The notes beneath the pieces were generated by a model. The model searched no databases. It worked only from the letters and a program-made list of their open reading frames with translations, and was not told where the DNA came from. Positions 34,540 to 43,920 of a DNA stretch of 64,000 bases are shown piece after piece. A program made the translations under genes and the position numbers. Numbering within the stretch: the stretch's first letter is position 1; each line of letters opens with the position of its first letter. This DNA is from Paenibacillus urinalis (GTDB lineage: Bacteria; Bacillota; Bacilli; Paenibacillales; Paenibacillaceae): assembly GCF_028747985.1 (NCBI RefSeq), contig NZ_CP118108.1:2671501-2735500 (forward strand), in the 5' to 3' direction.

Positions 34540-35340
34540 ATGTTCATAGACTTGCATACTCATGGGAAGCTATCCAAGAAATCTGATTTCTCCCTGGACT
34601 ATTTCAAGGAGATGCTGACAGAAGCAAGGTCGAATAATATTTTAGGCATTGCACTCACCGAGCACTTTAACACGAAGAATTTTGAACAAATCTATGCAGC
34701 GCTTGATGAGGCGTACTCTTATAATGGGCACTACTACGAGGCCGAGGGGGTCCGTGTATTTCCCGGGATGGAGGTCGATATTAGAGAAACAGGGCATATC
34801 CTTCTCATCAGCACAAGAGAGGAGATCTTGTCAATTCGGGAACAGCTTGAGCCTTATCTGTCTAAAGATAACTTCATCCCGTTTGCCCAGCTGCTTGACC
34901 TTGTAGAGGAACGGAATGTACTTAAGATTGGAGCGCATCCATATCGCTCATCGACCCCGCTTCACCATATCAATGTAAACCTGCTGAAGCGGCTTGATGC
35001 CCTGGATCTTAATGCAAAGGATCTGTACAAACAAGGCGCAGCGGCATATCAAGCGAAAATCTATCCTTTTGCAGAACTTCTTGGGCTCCCGATTGTTGCT
35101 GGAAGCGACAGTCATCAATGTCTTCAATATGGGAGCGTAATGAACCGGATGAATGCCCCCGTTAACACCGTTGATGAGCTGAGAATGGCTATTCAGCAGG
35201 GGGCCTATCAAGTGGAAATATCGGATTCGCTAGAGCTGAGAGTCAAGGCTTCTGTGATGATGAAGAAGCTACTGAAGCAGCTTCAGGGAGAGCCCCCATC
35301 CAGAGACGAATTGGAGCAGGAGCAGGTAGTCAACATATAA
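34540..35340 (+). CDS. PHP-domain phosphoesterase-like protein
   Basis: A 266-residue PHP-domain protein. Metal-binding motifs are visible in order: DLHTHGK, LTEHFN, GMEVDI, GAHPYRS and AGSDSHQ. Such proteins are metal-dependent phosphoesterases, e.g. histidinol-phosphatase or nucleotide-degrading enzymes. Start ATG 34540 is 11 bases after AAGGAG (ATG 34531 is too close). It is the last gene of the ECF operon, so it may dephosphorylate something related to the imported ligand. Confidence 0.85.
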   Translation: MFIDLHTHGKLSKKSDFSLDYFKEMLTEARSNNILGIALTEHFNTKNFEQIYAALDEAYSYNGHYYEAEGVRVFPGMEVDIRETGHILLISTREEILSIREQLEPYLSKDNFIPFAQLLDLVEERNVLKIGAHPYRSSTPLHHINVNLLKRLDALDLNAKDLYKQGAAAYQAKIYPFAELLGLPIVAGSDSHQCLQYGSVMNRMNAPVNTVDELRMAIQQGAYQVEISDSLELRVKASVMMKKLLKQLQGEPPSRDELEQEQVVNI

Positions 35341-35345
35341 TCAAT

Positions 35346-35381
35346 GTAAAGAACTGCGGGAGATCTGCAGTTCTTTTTGTT
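35346..35381 (+). terminator. Intrinsic terminator of the ECF operon
   Basis: Stem AAAGAACTGC (35348-35357) with GCAGTTCTTT (35367-35376), followed by TTGTTT. Confidence 0.88.
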
Positions 35382-35539
35382 TATTCACTCCGCTGCTTAA
35401 TGAAGATAACAACGAATTGATCCTGCAATTATTGATACAATACATAAGGTGTGATTCTCTTTATGGATTTTATGAAGATTATTATTTTTTACAATTCGCC
35501 ATGGCGTGTTATTATATAATTCAAAGGAGTGTAAATGAA

Positions 35540-36742
35540 ATGGACGATAAATATTCAACTAGAGCCGGCTATGTTAAACCGTCGGAGACAAGAGAAATTT
35601 TAAAAGTAACGGAAAGACCCGAGGTCATTTCCTTTGCAGGAGGCCTTCCTGCGCCTGAGCTGTTCCCGGTGGATGCGATCAGAGCAGCTGCTGATACCGT
35701 ATTGACGGAGATGGGACAAGCTTCACTTCAATACAGTACAACTGAAGGATATACCCCTCTGCGTAGTGCCATTTGTGAACGAATGAGCGCAATTGGTATT
35801 CAATCGAAGGTTGAGCAGGTTCTTGTTACCTCCGGCTCACAGCAGGCGATTGACCTGACAGGCAAGCTGTTTATTAACGAAGGCGATACGATTATTTGTG
35901 AAAGTCCTACATATCTGGCTGCCATTAACGCGTTCAAAGTATATGACGCTAGGTTCGTAGAAGTCGCTATGGATGATGATGGCATGATCATGGAGGAGCT
36001 GGAGAAGACTCTTCAAGCCCATCCGGAGGCCAAATTCATCTATACGATTCCTGACTTCCAGAACCCGACAGGTCGTACCTTGAAGCTGGATAGAAGGCAG
36101 CGCATGGTCGAACTGGCGAATAAATATAATGTGCTGATTGTCGAAGATAACCCGTATGGAGCTGTTCGATTTGCAGGTGAATCTCTTCCACCAGTCAAGC
36201 ATTTTGACACCGAAGGCAGAGTCATTTATCTCAGCACCTTCTCCAAAATTTTTGCACCAGGACTTCGTCTTGGCTGGGTATGCGCAAGTGAGGAGATCAT
36301 TGATAAGTATGTCGCATTGAAGCAGTCGGCTGATCTGCATACAGACAGCTTCGCTCAGATGCTTACTGCAAAATATATGGAGCAGAATGACATCAATGCT
36401 CATGTAGAGAAGATCAAAGACGTTTACAAAGAAAGATGCGAGACGATGCTGTCCTGTATCAAGGAATATTTCCCTGCAAGCATCAAGCACAGTGTGCCTG
36501 AGGGCGGTCTATTCATATGGGTGGAGCTTCCGGATACCGTTGATTCAAGCGTGCTGTTTGTTGAATGCCTGAATAATAATGTCGCATTCGTACCTGGAGC
36601 ACCGTTCTTCCCGAACGGCGGGGTTAAGAATACACTGCGTCTTAACTACTCTAATATGCCGAATGAACGGATTGTGGAAGGCATGAAGCGAATTGGCGAA
36701 GTGCTGCAGCGTGAATTGAACGATGTGTCGGTTCCTAACTAA
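35540..36742 (+). CDS. PLP-dependent aminotransferase, class I (LysN/MocR-domain-like)
   Basis: A 400-residue fold-I aminotransferase: FAGGLPAPELFP near the N-terminus, TSGSQQAIDL, PDFQNPTGRTL, EDNPYG and the PLP-lysine stretch STFSKIFAPGLRLGW; NTLRLNYSN holds the substrate Arg. This group includes 2-aminoadipate, aromatic and valine aminotransferases; exact substrate unknown. Start ATG 35540 is 10 bases after AAAGGAG; the upstream open frame has no such site. TATAAT-like elements lie at 35510-35519. Has its own terminator. Confidence 0.92.
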   Translation: MDDKYSTRAGYVKPSETREILKVTERPEVISFAGGLPAPELFPVDAIRAAADTVLTEMGQASLQYSTTEGYTPLRSAICERMSAIGIQSKVEQVLVTSGSQQAIDLTGKLFINEGDTIICESPTYLAAINAFKVYDARFVEVAMDDDGMIMEELEKTLQAHPEAKFIYTIPDFQNPTGRTLKLDRRQRMVELANKYNVLIVEDNPYGAVRFAGESLPPVKHFDTEGRVIYLSTFSKIFAPGLRLGWVCASEEIIDKYVALKQSADLHTDSFAQMLTAKYMEQNDINAHVEKIKDVYKERCETMLSCIKEYFPASIKHSVPEGGLFIWVELPDTVDSSVLFVECLNNNVAFVPGAPFFPNGGVKNTLRLNYSNMPNERIVEGMKRIGEVLQRELNDVSVPN

Positions 36743-36770
36743 ACAATTGAATTTTGGCCTGCAGTATCCA

Positions 36771-36810
36771 GAAGAGACAACTTGGTTGTTAACCAAGTTG
36801 TCTCTTTTTT
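36771..36810 (+). terminator. Intrinsic terminator after the aminotransferase
   Basis: Perfect 15-bp stem (36773-36787 with 36791-36805), 3-base loop, six T. Confidence 0.92.
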
Positions 36811-36900
36811 GCTATCCAAAATATTACTTTTAAAGAGTATTAATATATAGTATATTTTGCTAATATTAGTTATCTTATCGACAGAATGATGGAGTTGAAC

Positions 36901-37566
36901 ATGAAGATATCCAAAGAGAACAAATTAATTCTAACCGCATGTTTGGGACTTATTCTATTTATTCCGCTGATCTCCATACCCATTAATGCTTATGAGGAGC
37001 ATAAGACGGAGCAGGAAATCAATCGACTGGCTTATACCAGGGACACGGTTCTGGAAATGAGAGAACTGGCCTGGGAGAAGACAAAGCAGCACTGGATCCA
37101 GTATCCGCTGGAAGAATTGCAGCAAGTGGCTAAGCTTCTGAATGAAGACGAATCGAATTCCGCCGAAATCAGGGACAGGATGAATAATGTCTATTTCCAT
37201 TGGGAGCAAGCGTTATTCCTGTTTACCCTGATGGAGGACCATTTTGATAGAAACGGCCGGGTAACGATCACAACTATGGATTCGGTGACGAGAGAATACA
37301 TGGAATTTCTGAAGAAAAAGTGGCTTCTGAAATTCGATATAGCCCTTCGTGACGGTGATCAGGAATTAATAGATCAATTGCGGACAGAAGTTGGCTTTCT
37401 TATATCGGATTACACGAGGCTGACGGAGGCACTAGCCCCCTATCACATCAATACAGATGCCCCTGCGGATATCGTGACCACTTACAAGCGAGTTATGAAA
37501 GAGATAGCGAATCAACAGGATCGCAGCGAACATTTTTTCTATGAGGAATTACGCTGGGGAAATTAA
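36901..37566 (+). CDS. Single-pass membrane protein of unknown function, paralogue A
   Basis: A 221-residue protein with one N-terminal membrane segment (LILTACLGLILFIPLISIPI) and a mainly helical, charged extracytoplasmic region. The next gene is a clear paralogue: both have a W-rich helix with a following 'LL.(E/Q)D' (QHWIQYPLEELQQVAKLLNED here), and both have a motif HIN...A/G followed by a K-(S/E)-I-x-N helix near the end. I recognise no family. Start ATG 36901, 7 bases after TGGAG. Confidence 0.6.
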   Translation: MKISKENKLILTACLGLILFIPLISIPINAYEEHKTEQEINRLAYTRDTVLEMRELAWEKTKQHWIQYPLEELQQVAKLLNEDESNSAEIRDRMNNVYFHWEQALFLFTLMEDHFDRNGRVTITTMDSVTREYMEFLKKKWLLKFDIALRDGDQELIDQLRTEVGFLISDYTRLTEALAPYHINTDAPADIVTTYKRVMKEIANQQDRSEHFFYEELRWGN

Positions 37567-37585
37567 AATAATTGAGGTAGTTATA

Positions 37586-38293
37586 ATGACAAAACAAACT
37601 TCAAAGGCGAGGATCGGGGTCGTCGCAATATGCTCTATACTGCTGATATGGGCAAGTGTTGCTTCATTCAATCAGTATGGACGCAGCGAGGATGAACTGA
37701 GCACATATAAGGCTGCAAAATCAGAGCTGTGGTCGGTGAATAAAAAGCTGTGGAAGGAATTGAAGAGCAACTGGATTGATGCTCCCGTGACCGATCTGAC
37801 AGCCATGCAGGTGCTGCTTAGTCAGGACAGTGTCAAGAGAGAAGACCTGGCGCTTCGGACGAGTCAAATCTCCGATCATATCTTACGTGCGGTCGAGCAG
37901 TTCGCTTTAATAGAGCCCTATTTCAATGGAAGAGGTGGGGAAAAAGTGTCAACTAACGAATTTATTGTGACGAATCAGCTATACAGTCATTACATTGAAG
38001 AGGTGCTGCTGTCTGAGTCGAATTCAGTCATCATCGAGAAGGGGAGTGAAGAGCATAAGCTGCTCTTGGATAACATAGAGCTGCTGCTCCAGGATTATCA
38101 AACTTATAACTATTACATAGGTGATCTTCACATCAATGAGAGTGGTCCACATCAAATCCACACCGGATTCACAATGGCAGTGAAATCAATTATGAATTCG
38201 AGACATAGAGAGGATCATCCTCTGTATAATGCCATGCGTAATTCCCTTCCTTGGATATACATGAACGCCATGCCAGCTCCTCAAATACGATAA
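37586..38293 (+). CDS. Single-pass membrane protein of unknown function, paralogue B
   Basis: A 235-residue protein with an N-terminal membrane anchor (IGVVAICSILLIWASVASF) and helical remainder. It aligns with its upstream neighbour: SNWIDAPVTDLTAMQVLLSQD versus QHWIQYPLEELQQVAKLLNED, and DLHINESGPHQI versus PYHINTDAPADI. The tandem arrangement implies a gene duplication. Start ATG 37586 after GAGGT. It follows paralogue A by 19 bases, so both are cotranscribed. Function unknown. Confidence 0.6.
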   Translation: MTKQTSKARIGVVAICSILLIWASVASFNQYGRSEDELSTYKAAKSELWSVNKKLWKELKSNWIDAPVTDLTAMQVLLSQDSVKREDLALRTSQISDHILRAVEQFALIEPYFNGRGGEKVSTNEFIVTNQLYSHYIEEVLLSESNSVIIEKGSEEHKLLLDNIELLLQDYQTYNYYIGDLHINESGPHQIHTGFTMAVKSIMNSRHREDHPLYNAMRNSLPWIYMNAMPAPQIR

Positions 38294-38377
38294 ATGCCAG
38301 AAGCTGCCCAATCATGTACTAAACAGCGTCATACACTGATCCTATAAACGATGTATACCTATAGGAGGTTTCTAAAC

Positions 38378-38962
38378 ATGACGATGAAGCGAAAGGCACC
38401 TAAAAAATCATCACATATTCCGGTATCTAGGATTCAATACAGTGCAGTAGTAATGCTGCCGTTCTATCGTGCGATTGCAGAACATCCGAAATATGCCTCA
38501 GCATGGAGCAAGGCAGTGATTGCTGCGGACCTCGATAAGATGGGGGTGCTGCTTGGACTGGCTTCGAGGAAGGCCATGGGACTGCCCCTCGGTTCCAACG
38601 GTATCGGATATTTTATTTCTTTTCCCACAAAACATTCCATCACCGAGCTGACCAATGGCACGACCATTATACCAGGTTCCGTTCAATTTTATTTTAATAC
38701 AAGAGTGCATCGCATGATCGCAAGGGCTGTCACTCCATTGTACACTCAGCTCGCATACAACCGTCCATTCGCAGCAGCCCTATCGAGAGCCGCAGGCGTG
38801 GGAGATGTGAAAGCCGTTAACAAAATGGTTCGAGCTCTCGTTAAATCGAAAGCCTTGATCCGTGTTGAAGCCGGAATTGAAGATGGAGGCATTGCTCTAA
38901 ATTTCAAGCCTAGCTGCAGTCCATACATTTATCGCAACCTGTTGTTCCTGGAGTCTCTGTAA
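38378..38962 (+). CDS. Unknown conserved-looking protein
   Basis: A 194-residue basic protein without membrane segments: an N-terminal lysine-rich stretch (MTMKRKAPKKSSHIP), two alike segments MLPFYRAIAEHPKYASAWSKAVIAADLDKM and PLYTQLAYNRPFAAALSRAAGVGDVKAV, each 'P-F/L-Y ... A/F..A.A......AA...D...(M/V)', which look like an internal repeat. Ends in NFKPSCSPYIYRNLLF. I do not recognise it. Strong RBS TAGGAGGT before ATG 38378. No obvious link to its neighbours. Confidence 0.6.
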   Translation: MTMKRKAPKKSSHIPVSRIQYSAVVMLPFYRAIAEHPKYASAWSKAVIAADLDKMGVLLGLASRKAMGLPLGSNGIGYFISFPTKHSITELTNGTTIIPGSVQFYFNTRVHRMIARAVTPLYTQLAYNRPFAAALSRAAGVGDVKAVNKMVRALVKSKALIRVEAGIEDGGIALNFKPSCSPYIYRNLLFLESL

Positions 38963-39081
38963 TTCATCCTGAGATCACATCAAATAAATCCAGTTTATTT
39001 GCGTTACAGTCCATTGAGCTCCTGGCTGTAATACGTAATAATAATTACACAAGAGAATCAATTTCATGTGAAAAGGATGAT

Positions 39082-40200
39082 GTGATCGTGCGCAGAATCA
39101 AAGTTGGCGTTATAGGTACAGGTGTGATCAGTGCTATATATTTGAAGAATTTAACCGGCATGTTTGATAGCATAGTGGAGGTCAAAGCGGTGTCGGACTT
39201 GGTACCGGAGCTTGCCCAGAAAAGAGCCGAGGAATACGGTATTCCTCATGTATATACTGTGGAGGAGCTCCTCGCAGACCCCGAGATTGAAATCGTTCTC
39301 AATTTGACAGCACCCAGTGCGCATGCAGCACTCAATTTACAGGCATTGCATGCAGGCAAGCATGTGTACACCGAGAAGCCATTTGCACTAAACCGGGAGG
39401 ATGCCGATCAAGTGCTGAATCTGGCGAAGGAAAAAAACCTGCTCGTAGGCTGCGCGCCTGATACGTTCCTTGGTGCGGGTATCCAGACTTGTATCAAATT
39501 AATCAATGACGGCTGGATTGGAACCCCTTATTCTGCAAGCGCAACCATTATCATGGGGAACTCAACAAGCGGTACGCATCCCAATTTCCGCAACTTCTTG
39601 AAGCTGGGTGGAGATCCAATTATGGATATGGGGCCATACTATTTGACCGCTCTCATCGCACTGCTTGGCCCTGTGAACCGTGTAACCGGCTCTGCGCGAC
39701 AATTACATAAGGAAGTTGTTATTCAGAATCCTAAATCTCCAGCCTTTGGCCAGTCGGTTCCCATCGAAGCCCCGACCAATGTATCAGCGGTGCTTGATTT
39801 TGACAGCGGAGCGGTGGCGAGCTTCACTGCGGCTAAGGAAGCCTTCGGCTATTCCCCACGTATGGAGATCTATGGAACAGAAGGTATCCTGTACGTTCCA
39901 GATCCGAACTTCTTCGGCGGCACAATATCCATACAGTTTGCGAACGGGCAGACGAAGGAAATTCCACATTCCCATCCGTATGCAGAAGAAGGACGCGGTA
40001 TGGGTGTTGCCGATATGGCCTATGCCATTCAGTCTGGACGGAAAAACCGCGCCAGCGGACAGCTCGCTCGTCATGTGCTCGATATCTCGCTGGGAATCTT
40101 CGAAGCTTCGGAGCAAGGACAGCATATTAAGCTGGAATCTACCACAGAAAAACCGACACCTATACCGATGGGTCTGAAGTATAACACTTTGGATATGTAG
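39082..40200 (+). CDS. Gfo/Idh/MocA oxidoreductase 1 of the sugar operon
   Basis: A 372-residue oxidoreductase: GVIGTGVISAIYLKNL (Rossmann), TEKPFA at ~100 and GDPIMDMGPYYLTALIALLG in the substrate domain. Start is GTG 39082 or 39088 after AAAGGATG. First gene of a compact set ending with the MATE gene at 45289. It probably oxidises a sugar or cyclitol with NAD; substrate unknown. Confidence 0.9.
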   Translation: MIVRRIKVGVIGTGVISAIYLKNLTGMFDSIVEVKAVSDLVPELAQKRAEEYGIPHVYTVEELLADPEIEIVLNLTAPSAHAALNLQALHAGKHVYTEKPFALNREDADQVLNLAKEKNLLVGCAPDTFLGAGIQTCIKLINDGWIGTPYSASATIIMGNSTSGTHPNFRNFLKLGGDPIMDMGPYYLTALIALLGPVNRVTGSARQLHKEVVIQNPKSPAFGQSVPIEAPTNVSAVLDFDSGAVASFTAAKEAFGYSPRMEIYGTEGILYVPDPNFFGGTISIQFANGQTKEIPHSHPYAEEGRGMGVADMAYAIQSGRKNRASGQLARHVLDISLGIFEASEQGQHIKLESTTEKPTPIPMGLKYNTLDM

Positions 40201-40272
40201 CCTTGATGGTAAGGATTAATGTTGACATAAATACATGAATACAAAAGAAGCTCAGAGAGGATGTATACAAGT

Positions 40273-41028
40273 ATGAATACGTTTCCAATTGCAGTACAGC
40301 CCTACACCGTTCGCGAACAACTCAGCCAAGATTATGTGGGAACTCTAACCCAAATTGCTGAAATTGGCTATCAAGGGATCGAATTAGGTCGTCCTCCTGA
40401 AGGAATGACGATTGCAGAACAGAAATCACTGCTGGATCATCTCGGTCTTAAGGTCATTGGAAGTCACGCTGGTTTTGATACATTTGATTTTGATCCGGAT
40501 GTGATTGCTGATTATTTGGAAGAGGTTAATGGTGAGAAATTCGTAGGCTTGTCACTCCGCTTCTCTTCTAAAGAAGAAGTACTTCTGAAGTCCGCCAAGC
40601 TGAATGAAGCTGGGGAGAAGTTCAAGCGAAGAGGAGTTCAGCTGTTGTATCATAATCATGATTGGGAATTTAACAAGTTTGACGGAGAACTCGCTCTCGA
40701 TATTGTCTTGAGGGAAACGGATCCTGAGCTTGTGAAGCTTGAGCTGGATACCTATTGGGCGAAGCGTGGCGGCGTAGATCCGGTTCAATATTTAAGCAAA
40801 TTGAAGAATCGCTGCCCGCTGCTTCACATTAAAGATATGGAAGCTGGGGAGGAGCAGTTTTTTGCCGAGATCGGAGAAGGCATTCTCGATTTCCATGCCA
40901 TTGCAGATACTGCCAAGCAGGTTGGAACGCAGTGGCTCGTTGTTGAACAGGATCAGAGCCGTAGAGATCCGATGGAAAGCCTTAAGATCAGCTTCCGAAA
41001 TCTACAGAAGCTGGGGATTAAAGCGTAA
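40273..41028 (+). CDS. Sugar phosphate isomerase/epimerase (TIM-barrel) 1
   Basis: A 251-255-residue AP-endonuclease-2-fold TIM barrel of the IolE/IolH/YcjR group: YTVREQLSQDYVGTLTQIAEIGYQGIELG, LLYHNHDWEF (metal His/Asp), LELDTYWAKRGGVDPV, HIKDME and EQDQSRRDP. These are typical metal ligands of keto-sugar isomerases. The start is ATG 40261 or 40273; the former touches AGAGAGG. Pairs with the preceding oxidoreductase. Confidence 0.9.
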   Translation: MNTFPIAVQPYTVREQLSQDYVGTLTQIAEIGYQGIELGRPPEGMTIAEQKSLLDHLGLKVIGSHAGFDTFDFDPDVIADYLEEVNGEKFVGLSLRFSSKEEVLLKSAKLNEAGEKFKRRGVQLLYHNHDWEFNKFDGELALDIVLRETDPELVKLELDTYWAKRGGVDPVQYLSKLKNRCPLLHIKDMEAGEEQFFAEIGEGILDFHAIADTAKQVGTQWLVVEQDQSRRDPMESLKISFRNLQKLGIKA

Positions 41029-41046
41029 TAGAAAAGGATGAGCATT

Positions 41047-41964
41047 ATGTCAAACCGGGAACAACACACACATCAGGTCCAATTGCCGCGTATCCATATT
41101 GTCGGCGATATCGTCAAGAAGCCCGGTACCGCTCTCGGTCCAAGACGGATAAATGACTATGAGCTGCTGTTCTTCCCGGACAGTACTCATAGCGTCTATC
41201 GGGTAGATGACCGCGCTTATGTGCTGAAGGAGCCGAGCTTTGTTCTGACCAGACCAGGCGAGCTGCATTCCTATGAATATGATCCAAATCAGCCGGCGAG
41301 GCACTTATTTATTCATTTTGGATTCGCTGATCCGTCTGAAATTGAACAGATTCTGCCCCTTTTTGCTCCTGGAGGACCAAGCTGTGTGCCGCTGAGTGAA
41401 GAGCTGCACATCGGATTAATGAAGCAAATTATGCATATCGCATATGCCTATCCTGGCAAGCTTCAGACTCGCGGAAGCTCCTTGCTATGGTCTTTACTGA
41501 TGGAGATTGATGGACACCTCTATGACGAGCCGATGATGAAGCTTGCCAATCGAGTACCGCGTCAGATCGTCAAGGCGCTGGATTATATAGATCAGCATTT
41601 GGATGAGCCGATTTCGATTGAACAGCTGTCACATCAGGTTGGGTGGTCACACGAACATTTTACTAGATCCTTCGTACAGTTTATTGGCCGCTCACCGAGA
41701 GAGACCATTATTCACAGACGCATTGATCGAGCCTGTCAGCTCCTTCTGTATGAAGCCGGCAGCATCAAGGAGGTTGCTTTTGCCGTAGGGTTTACGGATG
41801 AGAATTATTTCAGCCGCCTGTTTAAGTCGGTGAAAGGTCTCACAGCCAGTCAATACCGCAAGAAGTACTTCAATCCGGTCTATCGCGATCTCGTTCCAGT
41901 CAAAGTGTCCGAATCGCAGTATCCGATTAATCGAATTTTATATAACATTGGTTCACAGAGATAG
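41047..41964 (+). CDS. AraC-family transcriptional regulator of the sugar operon
   Basis: A 305-residue regulator with an N-terminal cupin-like sensor (LLFFPDSTHSVYRVDDRAYVLKEPSFVLTRPGELH) and C-terminal double HTH (PISIEQLSHQVGWSHEHFTRSF and SIKEVAFAVGFTDENYFSRLFK, TASQYRKKY). Start ATG 41047 is 9 bases after AAAAGG. It is embedded in the operon it probably activates. Confidence 0.92.
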   Translation: MSNREQHTHQVQLPRIHIVGDIVKKPGTALGPRRINDYELLFFPDSTHSVYRVDDRAYVLKEPSFVLTRPGELHSYEYDPNQPARHLFIHFGFADPSEIEQILPLFAPGGPSCVPLSEELHIGLMKQIMHIAYAYPGKLQTRGSSLLWSLLMEIDGHLYDEPMMKLANRVPRQIVKALDYIDQHLDEPISIEQLSHQVGWSHEHFTRSFVQFIGRSPRETIIHRRIDRACQLLLYEAGSIKEVAFAVGFTDENYFSRLFKSVKGLTASQYRKKYFNPVYRDLVPVKVSESQYPINRILYNIGSQR

Positions 41965-42001
41965 AATGTATACGAATATAAGCAAGTAGGTGAATGTAAA
42001 T

Positions 42002-43057
42002 ATGAATAAAAATGTCCGAGTTGGTATTATCGGGTATGGTTTTGCAGCCAAAACCTTTCATGCGCCAGTTATAACTTCCGTCGAAGGTCTTGAGCTTGCA
42101 GCGATTGTTCAGCGAAGCGGCAATTCCTGCTTGAACGATTACCCTTCGATCAAAGCTCTGCAGAAGGTCGATGAGCTCTATCATGATCCTGACATTGATC
42201 TAGTTGTCATTACGACTCCGAGCACGAATCATTATTCATTTGCCAAGGATGCGCTTATGGCCGGCAAGCATGTTGTCGTGGAGAAGCCCTTCACAACGAC
42301 GAGAGAAGAAGCGGATGAACTGATCTCGATTGCTAAGGAAAAAGGGCTTGTGCTTAGTGTATTCCATAATCGCAGATGGGATGGGGATTATCTGACGCTG
42401 CAAGAAGTGGTCCAGCGCAATTTGGTCGGTCCTATAACCGAAGCAGAGTTGATATGGGATCGCTACAGCCCGATCGCACAACCTGGAAGATGGAGGGATG
42501 CAGGAGGAGAAGGCTCTGGGACATTCTACGATCTCGGAGTCCATCTGATTGATCAGGCATTAACCTTGTTTGGATTGCCAAACAGTATTCAAGCCGACTT
42601 GAAGGTACAGCGAGAAGAGGCACAGGCATCCGACTATTTTGATGTTACGCTTCACTATGACAGCGGACTGTCCGTGAGATTGAAGTCAACCTTGCTCTCG
42701 GTGGATCCAGCACCGAGATATCGCTTGTATGGCATGAACGGGTCTTATATCAAATATGGCGAAGATCCACAAGAGGATGCACTCAAAGCTGGCGGAGTAC
42801 CAGGGACACCGCATTGGGGGGAAGAACCGGCCGAGAGGTGGGGAACTTTAAATACGACGTTAGATGGGCTTCATTTCACTGGACGCATCAAGACCATTCC
42901 CGGCAGCTATGATTCATATTATCGGAACGTGTATGAAGCCATCACGGGAGTGAGTGAACTAGCGGTTAAGGCGGAGCAGGCAAGAATGGCTATTCGTGTC
43001 ATCGAGCTTGGCATGGAAAGTCATGCTGAGCAGAGAAGGGTCCCGTTTACTCCATAA
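42002..43057 (+). CDS. Gfo/Idh/MocA oxidoreductase 2 of the sugar operon
   Basis: A 351-residue oxidoreductase: GIIGYGFAAKTFHAPVI, VEKPFT, HNRRWDGDYLTL and GEGSGTFYDLGVHLIDQAL. This matches the YdgJ-like branch closely, which acts on scyllo-inositol or related sugars in other bacteria; substrate here unknown. Start ATG 42002 is 9 bases after AGGTGA. Only moderately similar to oxidoreductase 1. Confidence 0.9.
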   Translation: MNKNVRVGIIGYGFAAKTFHAPVITSVEGLELAAIVQRSGNSCLNDYPSIKALQKVDELYHDPDIDLVVITTPSTNHYSFAKDALMAGKHVVVEKPFTTTREEADELISIAKEKGLVLSVFHNRRWDGDYLTLQEVVQRNLVGPITEAELIWDRYSPIAQPGRWRDAGGEGSGTFYDLGVHLIDQALTLFGLPNSIQADLKVQREEAQASDYFDVTLHYDSGLSVRLKSTLLSVDPAPRYRLYGMNGSYIKYGEDPQEDALKAGGVPGTPHWGEEPAERWGTLNTTLDGLHFTGRIKTIPGSYDSYYRNVYEAITGVSELAVKAEQARMAIRVIELGMESHAEQRRVPFTP

Positions 43058-43089
43058 CCTTAACCATAACTACATACGGAAAGAAGGAA

Positions 43090-43920
43090 ATGATGTTGCT
43101 GCCTTTTAAATTATGCTTGAATACTTCCACACTCTTGCCGTATCGGCTCGGTGTAAGGGAACAGATCCGGATCGCAGCTGAAGCGGGATATCAAGGGATT
43201 GAGCTGTGGGTTAAAGATATTGATACTTATCTTGAAGCAGGTGGACTTTTATCCGAACTGCGAAGTGATATGGAGGCGCACAGTCTTGAATTCGCAAACG
43301 CCATTGCATTCTGGAGCTGGGCGGACACAAATCCAGCTGAGCGAAAAAGAGGATTTGAGCTTGCTGAGAGAGAGCTGCACACCCTTGCAGAGCTTGGCTG
43401 TACTGCTGCGGCAGCACCGCCTTATGGCAACGTCGGTGATGTAGAACTCGAAGACTTTGCCTCTTCATTTGCAAAACTGGCAGAGCTGGCGAGGGAAATC
43501 GGAGTCGAGCCTTATCTGGAATTCTGGGGTAAGGCTAAGCGGCTTCATTGTGTTAGTGATGCACAGTATGTTTTACAAGCGAGCGGTGTTGCCGGAGCTA
43601 AAGTTTTATTGGACCCATTCCATATGTATACGGGAGGAAGTAATTTAGAAGATCTTGCGGAGTGGACGGGTGATCAGATTGGCATTGTTCATGTCAATGA
43701 TTATCCTGGAATCCCTTCGAAGGAGCATATCCAGGATGCGGATCGTGTATTCCCAGGTGACGGAATTGCTCCTTCTCGAGAACTGGCTGCTCTGTTAAGC
43801 AAATCCGGATATAAGGGCTACTTGTCTCTAGAGCTGTTTAGGGCAGATTATGGAGCATTAACCCCTCTTGAAACAGCTAAGCTGGGGATTGAAAAAATAA
43901 AGAGAGCATATGAAGTCTAA
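43090..43920 (+). CDS. Sugar phosphate isomerase/epimerase (TIM-barrel) 2
   Basis: A 276-residue xylose-isomerase-like TIM barrel: EQIRIAAEAGYQGIELWVKD, PYLEFWGKAKRLH, LLDPFHMYTGGSNLEDL and GIVHVNDYPG (metal ligands E, D, H). Its 3' end overlaps the MATE gene by 11 bases. Together with gene 42002 it repeats the oxidoreductase-isomerase pairing at the operon start. Confidence 0.9.
   Translation: MMLLPFKLCLNTSTLLPYRLGVREQIRIAAEAGYQGIELWVKDIDTYLEAGGLLSELRSDMEAHSLEFANAIAFWSWADTNPAERKRGFELAERELHTLAELGCTAAAAPPYGNVGDVELEDFASSFAKLAELAREIGVEPYLEFWGKAKRLHCVSDAQYVLQASGVAGAKVLLDPFHMYTGGSNLEDLAEWTGDQIGIVHVNDYPGIPSKEHIQDADRVFPGDGIAPSRELAALLSKSGYKGYLSLELFRADYGALTPLETAKLGIEKIKRAYEV

Noticed and set aside
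35837..36490. 217-codon minus-strand open frame
   Set aside because: Antisense shadow of the aminotransferase gene.
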